Below, piece by piece: positions 52,001-59,661 of a DNA stretch of 64,000 bases. Every line of letters starts with the position of its first letter. Positions within the stretch are counted from its first letter, which is position 1. Below the pieces are notes generated by a model that saw nothing but the letters and a program-made list of their open reading frames with translations, was not told the DNA's origin and made no database searches. This stretch comes from Candidatus Caenarcanales bacterium (GTDB taxonomy: Bacteria; Cyanobacteriota; Vampirovibrionia; 2-02-FULL-35-15). The stretch is taken from positions 1 through 64,000 of the forward strand of contig JAGVKQ010000020.1 of NCBI GenBank assembly GCA_020050435.1, written 5' to 3'. A program made the translations under genes and the position numbers.

Positions 52001-53065
52001 TACTAAAAGCTCAGCTGTTGAAATAACTTGGTCTCTTGTACTAGAACCTGTACCAGCAAGCCCTCTGATAACTACTGGCTCAAGATCGAGTGCTCCAGTT
52101 GATGCAGTAGTAGCTTGGTCAAATACGTTAATTGTAGTATTTGCAGCAATTTGGCTAATAGCTAGTAAGTTTGGTGAAGCTGCTGTTTTGTCATATAAGT
52201 CATTTGTACCGTCATCAGCATCTACTACGGCTTCTAATTGACCGGCAACACTAGTTAAAGTACAAAGATTTAATGTACCGCTTAAACCAGGAATTGCTGC
52301 TGCAACTGCTGGGCTTCCACTTCCACCTGATACTCCAATTCCTGATGGAGGAGTAGAATCAAATGTAGCTTGGAGTGTTCCTGAAAGTGTAGCATCGCTT
52401 GTAGGAGGAATAATAATTCCTAATCCGTTAATAGAAATAGTTACGGAGTTTGTTCCAGTAGCTGTTTTTGGATATGTATCGCTAGCATCTTTTGCTAGAG
52501 CTACGATTGCTCTACCAACACCAGCTGTACCTTGAGTTACAACACCTACTGATATTGCAACGTTACTATCAGCAGTTCCATCATTTCCTACTGCATTTAC
52601 AATTGATGCATTAGCGGTTGCTAAAAGATTTGATGAGCCTGCAGCTGTGTTTTGAAAACCAGGAACGATTACAAAGTTTGAACCTGTAGGAGGGACAATG
52701 GTAAATACGTTTCCAATAACGTCTCCAGCACCTGATATTGCTCCAACTTTTGTTGAGTCAGTAGGATCACCTGTTGCTCTGGCTGCTGCTGTATTTAAAG
52801 TAGTAGTACCAGCTGCATCATCACCAGGAACAATTTCTGCTGCTGTTAATGAGATTTGAATAGTTCCAATTGAATAAACAGTAGGTAATGCACCATTTAA
52901 TGTACTACCTGTATGTTGAAAACAGATTCCTGCTGTAGGGGAGGAAACTGTTACTGCTGCTTTAGCACTAGGGCCGATAAGCGCAAGAATATTTGAGAGC
53001 GTAAATGCGAAAACAAACATGAGCGCTATTTGACGCTTAGTTTTTCCCGTTGAAATCAATTTCAT
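49007..53065 (-). CDS. Very large secreted Ser/Thr/Gly/Ala-rich S-layer-like protein
   Basis: 1352 residues with an N-terminal signal peptide (KRQIALMFVFAFTLSNILAL, cut near AKA-A). The mature chain is dominated by Ala, Thr, Ser, Gly and Val with Asp/Asn, beta-rich in look and almost free of Lys-Arg runs. About ten scattered Cys are present. The last 90 residues include a Thr/Ser-rich beta part (TVTSGSSSTYDSVTVFASSD) and a helical end (GVATITEVLAYITSKGGLSA). There is no SLH domain or known anchoring motif. AAGGAG 8 nt before the ATG, a strong terminator and a 470-bp upstream gap suit high expression. S-layer is an inference from size and composition. Its DNA is visibly richer in G+C than the neighbours. 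Confidence 0.85.
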   Translation of the reverse strand: MKLISTGKTKRQIALMFVFAFTLSNILALIGPSAKAAVTVSSPTAGICFQHTGSTLNGALPTVYSIGTIQISLTAAEIVPGDDAAGTTTLNTAAARATGDPTDSTKVGAISGAGDVIGNVFTIVPPTGSNFVIVPGFQNTAAGSSNLLATANASIVNAVGNDGTADSNVAISVGVVTQGTAGVGRAIVALAKDASDTYPKTATGTNSVTISINGLGIIIPPTSDATLSGTLQATFDSTPPSGIGVSGGSGSPAVAAAIPGLSGTLNLCTLTSVAGQLEAVVDADDGTNDLYDKTAASPNLLAISQIAANTTINVFDQATTASTGALDLEPVVIRGLAGTGSSTRDQVISTAELLVDITGTGTNFTPATSGLDLNNFGNTNTSPITVTFGPKNSSSATVTLDAVDIIIGSAAAGGTAAGFNVAQSSRHGFLGALRAASLDSGNATTISDFLGGTLWGIASVRGDTAVVQETNLASVSGTGVRDLAGIAVNADPGTNTFLDLRINCNGTAPVAGWFAIANSSATALPFGTTTAAPNQLVKASASGTKFNVSSLGNFYTQALTNIAGTAFSTAFGAPFKGGAKGAAADTFQSNNALLYASCSGMSVTIIPIQNGFDATKDVLAVVPKFSITNVTNAFTSDIELIATVTGNNLTGSTELSLAKVLGAITSSGGATSTLAAASGVALSETGQLGISCSSGSTAALNLSSVSGATLDSQVTAACTSGSIATPPALFVGGTASSISGSTVIDGTPVVQGEGRGVLIKELTSTGFSELAAKVGGGTTGTVIEVQLPTGCDVIDDRDDNNTTATSATTAPLGGNDVTMVTITSTAGISVSPIGGDATVAVGTSPANITDSTTIVPASGSDPALIHFLFTKATGSSSATEFDSTTTDGILVKLDAQDIFCPSTVSGNLTGLVRAQNKTASPTITENLGTVSFGTATKAADFSVAPHTATSTKGETSTNSNLGATVRLAGGSTTTAHPFQIVELNERSFAIGGRVSARNIDPTSNSSTVITRGQIWVTPSAGSVFATAPGSSDVTFSDTTLQIDGAPYIATATLDANAPLGTLVIGIKKGASGDPSTVASTITVNNLILATASTGAADLAASVQFFSQDAGATVNTPGAVAGNSASTPTLFTPYKPGAITTTKAGTQLNQAAVQVGTGALALPQVTSRLTTLGGPQINPFATLVTSAKNADAAKITVAATAVAASSSGSTTTDNTVTVTGAAGSVDGGSQVTVTSGSSSTYDSVTVFASSDGSFTAKLRGDCASPNTSVTVTVTEKLSGTSTTAVTKTALCGGSSGQTAQDVFNEIAGSDGVATITEVLAYITSKGGLSAVISAGGATLDGVILAAKSALGLS

Positions 53066-53535
53066 TAATTTCTACTCCTTCTTAATTATTTTTAGTTAAT
53101 GTTACTTAACCTTTTATTTAACTTTTAGTGTTAAGGCCGAAAATACTTTTTAACTCTTTTAAAAAAAAGTCAAAAACATTAATGGACTTAACACGCCAAT
53201 TTAAAGAATACACGACTTTAATTGAACTTCAACATATTTATAAAGTTCCTGTAAACAACAATTTAGCCCTCTAATACAAGGAATCAAACAGTAATACTCT
53301 TTTATTTGCTGTTAAAATCATTTATAAATAACTTTTCAAAATATTCCTAGGTTTATAAAGTTCTTACACTGGATAATTTTTAGGAGACTTCCTAGATAAG
53401 AAAACCTACAGTACTAATATAAAGAAGCATTTTTATAATTTTTTAATATATCGAAAACAATGAGTAATACTGAAAGTAGTAACGATTATCTATATTAACA
53501 AGCAAATATTTTCAATATATAAAGAAAATAATAAG
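53066..53535. other. 470-bp non-coding region upstream of the surface-protein gene
   Basis: Very AT-rich divergent gap between the S-layer-like gene and the glycosyltransferase operon. A TTGACT (53173-53168 on the minus strand) is a possible -35, but no -10 at standard spacing is clear. No RNA gene or open frame is seen. It probably holds promoters for both directions and a long leader for the surface-protein mRNA. Confidence 0.5.
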
Positions 53536-55593
53536 GTGATTCAACAAAAAAGAAAATTTTTCTACTTTGCTTTTTTTACTTCATTAGTAATATTTCTTTT
53601 TTTCTTCCCTACAATTTTCTTTAAAGTTAAAGCATATGATGAATTAATGACCTTTAAAGAGACATATCTGCCAGTATGTCTATCATTTTCTGAAATGTTT
53701 GAGCTTATTTCTGTTTTAGGTCTAAGACATCATTTTGAAGCTACAAATACCATTTATTCTAGCCTGGTCTCTATCAGGTGTAATCCTGTAGGCAATTTTT
53801 TACTTTTATTAGTTCAAGCATTATTTAAAAAGAATCCTATTAATTACCATCTTTATAGCCTTTTCTTACACCTGATAAACTCATACATTCTTTTTTATTT
53901 ATTAACTAAAATAAGAAAACTATTCAATAACAATAAAGGAATAGGCAACATTGAATATGGAGCTTGTTCTTTATTAGTATTAATCTGGGCATTACACCCA
54001 GTAAACTTAGAATCAGTTTTATTACTTTCAAATGCAAATATAGTTTTAAGCTATACATTAACCCTATTAGCATTAGTAGCACTTCTTAATAAAAGCAATC
54101 CCCTATTAACTTTTGTTCTTTATATAACAGCTCTATTTACTGCTGAGTTTCACTTTTTTATTCCTTTACTGTTGATTTTATATTTAGTAATAGCTTCTAA
54201 TTACTTTAATAAAGAAATTTCTTTTAAAGGCATTCTTTTAAAAACCAGCCCTTTCTTACTGGCTTCATTAATATTTATAATTTCTTTTCTTCTTTCACCA
54301 ACTAAGTTAAATCTAAGCAATCAATCAAATATTCAGATAATTCTAGAAAGAATATTCTGGCTCTCCCCACAAATACTTTTTCACTTTACTCAGCTTTTCT
54401 TATTTCCTGTCAATTTATCCATAGATCAGACAAATCTGGTTAGGCTAGGAAAAACATTATTTGACCCATACGTAGTTTTTTGTTTTTTTGCTGTTTTCTT
54501 TTTCGTATTGCTTTCTATACTTTCAATACTAAGCTCAAAAAAAAGGTTACCATTGTTCTTTTTAACATTTACATTGTTTTTACTAACTTTAATACCTTTT
54601 TCACAAATACTAGCTCCTATTTATAATTTAGCTAGTGAGCGATATCTTTATTTCCCTTCTTTTATGTTTATTTTCGGACTGGGGCATGTACTTTTTTATC
54701 TTGATTCAAAAAACAGCACTATTTTAAGAACTAAAATCATTTACTTACTATCTATCATTTTATTAATTTATGGAGGTAGATCATATCTTAGAACACTGGA
54801 CTGGAAAGACAGTGAGTCTCTATATAGAGCAGCTATAAGATCTACAAATAACCCACTTCACCAAGCCGTAAGATATAAAGGATTATCCCCACAAGAATCT
54901 GTTTTATCTAGATTCCCAGAAAGGGAAGTATCAGTAGAAATCCAGAGAATTGCAGAAAATAAACTGGAAGAAGCAATTGTTTTTTACAAATCAGAAGTCC
55001 AAAAATATCAAGATAAAACACCTTTAATTTTAAAAGCTTATGGATTAGATCCAGAAACCCTTCTTGTAAAATCTGGATATGTGCTATCACAAACAAAATT
55101 TACTCTTAATAAAGATGATTACAAATTAGCATTAGAAACTATACAGCCTTATCTATATGATCTGTCAAAGCTGGACTCAGCTGCATTAACTTTTTATGCC
55201 TCCATTTTATATTTCAATAATCAAATAGATCAGTCTGAATATATCTTAAGAAAAGCATTGGAATTACATCCTTACTCCACAAAAATAATATATCCACTAT
55301 GTGATCTTATACAAATAAAATATGGAGATTTAAATCAAATAGAAGAATTAACGCTCAAAGCGTTTAAATATTTTCCCTATGATTCATTTACACTTCTAGT
55401 ACTAACTAAGGTTTACTCACTAAAGGGTGATTTAGAGAAGTTTGCACATTATTCTTATATATTCGGACTCAGAAACCATTCTATAGAAGATTTAACTAAT
55501 GCATATAATGCATACATAAAATTAAATGAACCAGAAAAAGCAAATAAAGTTAAAGAAAAGATTTTATTTTTAAGACGAGTCTTACATCAATGA
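53536..55593 (+). CDS. TMTC-like GT-C glycosyltransferase with C-terminal TPR-like repeats, paralogue 1
   Basis: 685 residues, GTG start. About 1-425 is a polytopic membrane domain; 430-685 is helical and TPR-like. After the first TM helix comes an acidic YDE (34-36), the position of the catalytic Asp in GT-C enzymes. Family blocks shared with the next three proteins are YHLYSLFLHLINSYIL, WALHPVNLESVLLLSN, ERIFWLSPQILFHF, LSIDQTNLVRLGKTLFDPY, LASERYLYFPS and RTLDWKDSESL. Such blocks occur in TMTC/PMT-type O-mannosyltransferases that use dolichyl- or undecaprenyl-phosphate sugars. First of four genes coupled by overlaps; substrate likely the neighbouring Ser/Thr-rich proteins. Confidence 0.82.
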   Translation: MIQQKRKFFYFAFFTSLVIFLFFFPTIFFKVKAYDELMTFKETYLPVCLSFSEMFELISVLGLRHHFEATNTIYSSLVSIRCNPVGNFLLLLVQALFKKNPINYHLYSLFLHLINSYILFYLLTKIRKLFNNNKGIGNIEYGACSLLVLIWALHPVNLESVLLLSNANIVLSYTLTLLALVALLNKSNPLLTFVLYITALFTAEFHFFIPLLLILYLVIASNYFNKEISFKGILLKTSPFLLASLIFIISFLLSPTKLNLSNQSNIQIILERIFWLSPQILFHFTQLFLFPVNLSIDQTNLVRLGKTLFDPYVVFCFFAVFFFVLLSILSILSSKKRLPLFFLTFTLFLLTLIPFSQILAPIYNLASERYLYFPSFMFIFGLGHVLFYLDSKNSTILRTKIIYLLSIILLIYGGRSYLRTLDWKDSESLYRAAIRSTNNPLHQAVRYKGLSPQESVLSRFPEREVSVEIQRIAENKLEEAIVFYKSEVQKYQDKTPLILKAYGLDPETLLVKSGYVLSQTKFTLNKDDYKLALETIQPYLYDLSKLDSAALTFYASILYFNNQIDQSEYILRKALELHPYSTKIIYPLCDLIQIKYGDLNQIEELTLKAFKYFPYDSFTLLVLTKVYSLKGDLEKFAHYSYIFGLRNHSIEDLTNAYNAYIKLNEPEKANKVKEKILFLRRVLHQ

Positions 55594-57731
55594 ATGAATT
55601 TAAAAAAAAATTGACGGCGATATTTTTCCCTCTACTAGCAGTAATCTGTGTCTTTCTATTTTACTCTCATACCTTAAACTACTCATGGAAGTTTTTTGAT
55701 GAGGAGATAATTTACAGTGAAACAATATTTCCCATACCAAAAGATTTTTCTAACTACATAGAGATTGTTAAAAATTTAGGACTAAAAAATCATTTCGAAG
55801 CTAGCAACACATTTTATTCAAATATTGCAAATGTCAGAGGGACACCTTTAGACACCATTTTCCTTTTGACAATTTTTTTACTTTTCAAAAAAAGTGCATT
55901 CTGCTATCATTTATTTTCACTTGTTTTGCATTCGATCAATACCTTTATTTTAGGATTAAGTATTAGTAAGGTTCTTTCTTTCAATAGGCGAGGTTCAGCA
56001 GCCTCGCTTTCTGGTGGGTTCCTAGCATGTATACTCTCACTTATGTGGGCATTACATCCTGGGAATGTAGAGTCGATTTTATTCGCTACAAATATCGGAG
56101 CATTAGTTACTTACTTTTTTTGTTCTTTGTATTTATTACTTTATATAAAACTGCTTGATATTGAAAATAAAACTATAAAAGATTTTAACCTCTTTCAAAA
56201 AATATTGATTTTTACTTTTTACTTATTTCCACTTTTTTTAAATGAATATTCAGTCACACTTCCTATAATGATATTTTTGCTTATTTTTTTATATTCAAGA
56301 TCATATGTAAATCTGTCTTTAATAGAAAGCATAAAAACATCTTTCAACAGAACATTACCCTTAATATTGGCTTTATTGGTTTTTATACTTTATTTCATAA
56401 TAAAACTACTCAGCTCAAATGTATCGAGCAGCACGACAGATATATCTTTAATATTTGAAAGAGTGTTTTGGCTTTCACCTCAAATATTTTTTCATTTTAT
56501 TAAATTGATTCTTTATCCTCAATTCCTATCGATAGATCAAACAAGCCTGGTTAATCTAGGGCAAACAATGTTTTCCCCACAAGTGATCTTTTGTTTTTTA
56601 TCAATGTATGCACCACTCCTATTATCTCTGTTTATATTGTTCAAATCGACCAAGAAAAAAATTGTTTATTTTACATCTCTAACTTTCTTATTGTTTTTTA
56701 TTAGCTTATTACCTTTTTTACATATACTTTCCCCCATATACAATCTAGCCAGTGAAAGATATCTTTATTTGCCTACATATGCTCTGATATTAGGACTTTC
56801 TCATTTTTTAAATTTTTCAAACAAAAAATCATATTTGATTATTCTTTCAGCATCACTAATTTCATTAGGAATATTTTCTTATAGAACTTTTACAAGATCA
56901 TTGGAGTGGAAAGACTCTAGAACACTACTAGAATCTGCCATTCAAACTGCACCAAATAAATTATTCAAAGGACTTAGAACACTAATGATCGCTCATTCAA
57001 TTAAAGAAAGTGCTAGTCCAAACTTGATAGAAATAGAAAGAATAAGAAAAGATGCTCTTAAAATAATAGAAAGTTCTTTAATTGAATTAAACAATACAAC
57101 AAAATCAAGCTATAGAATCCCTGGAATATTAAAATTTTATGGTCTGGACAATAAAACTCTTGCAGCTAAAAATGCTTTCTTACTGGCTATGTGCAGATAT
57201 GAGCTAGGGCATAAAAGAATAGAAGTAAAAGAAACATTTTCACCATATATAAGAGACTTAAAAGTAATAGACAGTCAAATACTTAGATTTTATTATCCAA
57301 TATTATTTTTCACAAATGATATAGACACTGCAGAAAAAATTCTAATTTCATCATTGAATTCAAAGAGATATAACAGTAATCTTTTTTTGGCTCTAGCAGA
57401 TATATCAGAATACAAATACAGAAATATTAAAGCAGCTGAGAACTATCTTTTAAAATCATTTGAATTGTTTCCATATGATCCGACCACTTTATTTGGGTTA
57501 AAAAGGATATACAGAGTAAATAATGATTATAATAAATTCGCTCATTATTCTTATTTATATGAACTTAGAACTCATGACCCCATAAGCTTACAGGAAGCAG
57601 TCACAGGATATCTAGTTTTAAAAGATAAGAAAATGTCAAGAAAGCTTTTAGATAGACTAAATAAAGAATACTCGAGTAATGAAAGCACAGACTATTTAAA
57701 TCAGCTTTATAAAAAGGTTTTCAATGATTAA
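55590..57731 (+). CDS. TMTC-like GT-C glycosyltransferase with TPR-like repeats, paralogue 2
   Basis: 713 residues; ATG overlaps the previous stop (ATGA). Same layout: FDEE at 36-39, FEASNTFYSNIANVRGTPLD, FSLVLHSINTFILG, MWALHPGNVESILFATNIGA, FLNEYSVTLPIMIF, ERVFWLSPQIFFHFIKL, LASERYLYLPT and a helical C-terminal third. Residues 132-139 (GSAASLSG) are encoded by a short inverted repeat (GCGAGG...CCTCGC) where paralogue 3 has other sequence. It is closest to paralogue 3, so the tandem array probably grew by duplication. Confidence 0.82.
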   Translation: MNEFKKKLTAIFFPLLAVICVFLFYSHTLNYSWKFFDEEIIYSETIFPIPKDFSNYIEIVKNLGLKNHFEASNTFYSNIANVRGTPLDTIFLLTIFLLFKKSAFCYHLFSLVLHSINTFILGLSISKVLSFNRRGSAASLSGGFLACILSLMWALHPGNVESILFATNIGALVTYFFCSLYLLLYIKLLDIENKTIKDFNLFQKILIFTFYLFPLFLNEYSVTLPIMIFLLIFLYSRSYVNLSLIESIKTSFNRTLPLILALLVFILYFIIKLLSSNVSSSTTDISLIFERVFWLSPQIFFHFIKLILYPQFLSIDQTSLVNLGQTMFSPQVIFCFLSMYAPLLLSLFILFKSTKKKIVYFTSLTFLLFFISLLPFLHILSPIYNLASERYLYLPTYALILGLSHFLNFSNKKSYLIILSASLISLGIFSYRTFTRSLEWKDSRTLLESAIQTAPNKLFKGLRTLMIAHSIKESASPNLIEIERIRKDALKIIESSLIELNNTTKSSYRIPGILKFYGLDNKTLAAKNAFLLAMCRYELGHKRIEVKETFSPYIRDLKVIDSQILRFYYPILFFTNDIDTAEKILISSLNSKRYNSNLFLALADISEYKYRNIKAAENYLLKSFELFPYDPTTLFGLKRIYRVNNDYNKFAHYSYLYELRTHDPISLQEAVTGYLVLKDKKMSRKLLDRLNKEYSSNESTDYLNQLYKKVFND
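55987..56008. repeat. Short inverted repeat inside paralogue 2
   Basis: GCGAGG at 55988-55993 pairs with CCTCGC at 56002-56007 around TTCAGCAG. It lies in a loop between predicted TM helices and is G+C-rich relative to its surroundings, as expected for an inserted element. Confidence 0.55.
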
Positions 57732-59661
57732 AAAACACTTAGAAAAACTTGCATATATATTACCAACATTAATCACGTTGATTTTTTATCTTCATACATT
57801 GGGATATTCATGGAAGCATTTTGATGAACAAATAATTTATGGTGAGTCTGTTTTACCAGTGCCCACTTCATTTTTAGAGTATATAGAAATAATTAAAAAC
57901 TTTGGATTGATTAATCACTTTGAAGCTAGCAATGCCTTTTATTCTAGTATTTCCAATGTAAGAGGTACGCCACTAGATACATTGTTTTGTTTGACTGTTT
58001 TTCTATGCCTGGGGAAACATGTTTTCCTATACAGGTCATTCTCACTAATCATACACATAATAAATACTTTCATTTTAGGGGTTATTTTAAATAAGATTAT
58101 TTCACTAAAGAATAAGGATATACCACCTCTCACTAGGATATCTTCCGTAGCTCTACTAACATCCATCTGGTCACTTCATCCAGTAAATGTAGAATCAGTT
58201 TTATTTGCTACGAATATAGGGGCACTGATAACTTACCTTTTTTGTTTAATTTTTTTACTGATTTACATAAATAGAATAGATGTTAAAAATAACACTTTCA
58301 AACCATTAAAAGTCAGAGACTTTGTAATCATTTTTATTCTTTATTTGTTTCCACTATTTCTAAATGAATACTCAGTAACATTTCCTTTTATAATTTTTTT
58401 CATACTGTTTTCATTCAGTGCGTTTCATTTTAAAAAGAACTTAAAAAATTCTATAAAAGAATCACTCATAGACTCATCACCACTTTTTATAGGTTTAGCA
58501 ATCTTTTTTATTCATTTTTTCACTGATGTAACTAGAATAAATTTAATCAATTCTACTAGCATAAACATACAATTATCCCTTGAAAGAATATTATGGTTTA
58601 CACCACATATATTTTCCCATTTTTTAAAATTGTTGTTTTACCCAGAGAGTCTTAGCATTGATCAATCTGGAAATGTAATTTTCGGCAATTTTTTAAATGA
58701 TCCATATTCTATATTTTGCATTTTACTATTTTTAGCATTTGCTCTTCTTTCACTTAGAAGCATTACCATTGCACCTTTCTTTATATCAATCATTCCTTTT
58801 CTTCATGTTTTGTCTCCAGCATATTGTTTAGCCAGCGAAAGATATCTCTATCTTCCCAGTCTTTTATTAATCTTCGGAATAGCAAACACCATAAGCTTTT
58901 CACACAATAAAATAAAAAACGGTTTCATTTTAATATTTTTATTAATAATTCTAGCTTTACTGGGAAATAGAGCTTACATAAGAACCTTAGACTGGCGTGA
59001 CAGCGTAACTCTTTTCACATCAGCATATAAAGAAAATAATAATCCTCTTTTAAAAGCCCTCAGGCTTCAATTCACAGGTAGCATTCTAACCGCTTCTCAA
59101 TATTCATATGATGTTCAAATACAAGGATTAGATTACATAGAGCATTCAAAATTAGTTCTAAGTGACTATTATTTAAGTTTAAAAGATGACAAGAAAGCAC
59201 CAGAAATAATTAAACTTTATGGCTTAGACAATAAAACACAAATGGTAAAAACAGCTTATTTAATTGCATTTGAAAAGTTTGGGATGGAAAGAGATATACA
59301 GGGAGCATATGAGATTCTTAAAACAAACTTAGATAAAACTTTTGTATATGATCCTAGTGTTATTTCATTCTATTCTTTTTTACTAAAAGATCTTAAAAAG
59401 TATGATGAAGCAGAAAAGGTATTAAAACTGTCTTTAGAAAAGAATCTGAGCCCAGCAAGTCTAGTACAACTATCAGAAGTTTACATTTTAAGAAAAGAAT
59501 ATAAAACAGCTGAGGAATGTTTATTAAAATCATTTAAGCACTTCCCATATGATATAAAAACACTCTATACACTAAAAGAGTTTTATAATCTAAAAAAAGA
59601 TAAAGAAAAATATGATCTTTATTCAAGGCTCTTAAGCTTAAGAACACATGGACAGCAATGA
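57724..59661 (+). CDS. TMTC-like GT-C glycosyltransferase with TPR-like repeats, paralogue 3
   Basis: 645 residues; starts 8 bp before the previous stop. FDE at 33-35, FEASNAFYSSISNVRGTPLD, WSLHPVNVESVLFATNIGA, FLNEYSVTFPFIIF, ERILWFTPHIFSHFLKL, LASERYLYLPS and RTLDWRDSVTL are clear. The C-terminal 230 residues are helical repeats (EKVLKLSLEKNLSPASLVQL). It has no palindrome insertion, so it serves as the reference for insertions in paralogues 2 and 4. Confidence 0.82.
   Translation: MIKKHLEKLAYILPTLITLIFYLHTLGYSWKHFDEQIIYGESVLPVPTSFLEYIEIIKNFGLINHFEASNAFYSSISNVRGTPLDTLFCLTVFLCLGKHVFLYRSFSLIIHIINTFILGVILNKIISLKNKDIPPLTRISSVALLTSIWSLHPVNVESVLFATNIGALITYLFCLIFLLIYINRIDVKNNTFKPLKVRDFVIIFILYLFPLFLNEYSVTFPFIIFFILFSFSAFHFKKNLKNSIKESLIDSSPLFIGLAIFFIHFFTDVTRINLINSTSINIQLSLERILWFTPHIFSHFLKLLFYPESLSIDQSGNVIFGNFLNDPYSIFCILLFLAFALLSLRSITIAPFFISIIPFLHVLSPAYCLASERYLYLPSLLLIFGIANTISFSHNKIKNGFILIFLLIILALLGNRAYIRTLDWRDSVTLFTSAYKENNNPLLKALRLQFTGSILTASQYSYDVQIQGLDYIEHSKLVLSDYYLSLKDDKKAPEIIKLYGLDNKTQMVKTAYLIAFEKFGMERDIQGAYEILKTNLDKTFVYDPSVISFYSFLLKDLKKYDEAEKVLKLSLEKNLSPASLVQLSEVYILRKEYKTAEECLLKSFKHFPYDIKTLYTLKEFYNLKKDKEKYDLYSRLLSLRTHGQQ

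Noticed and set aside
47637-52241. Long open frames on the plus strand (47637-48764, 50298-51242, 51741-52241) opposite the secreted-protein genes
   Set aside because: They mirror low-complexity ACT/GCT-rich coding on the minus strand, lack ribosome sites, and have Val/Pro/Thr composition explained by reverse-complemented codons. The minus-strand frames have signal peptides, ribosome sites and terminators.
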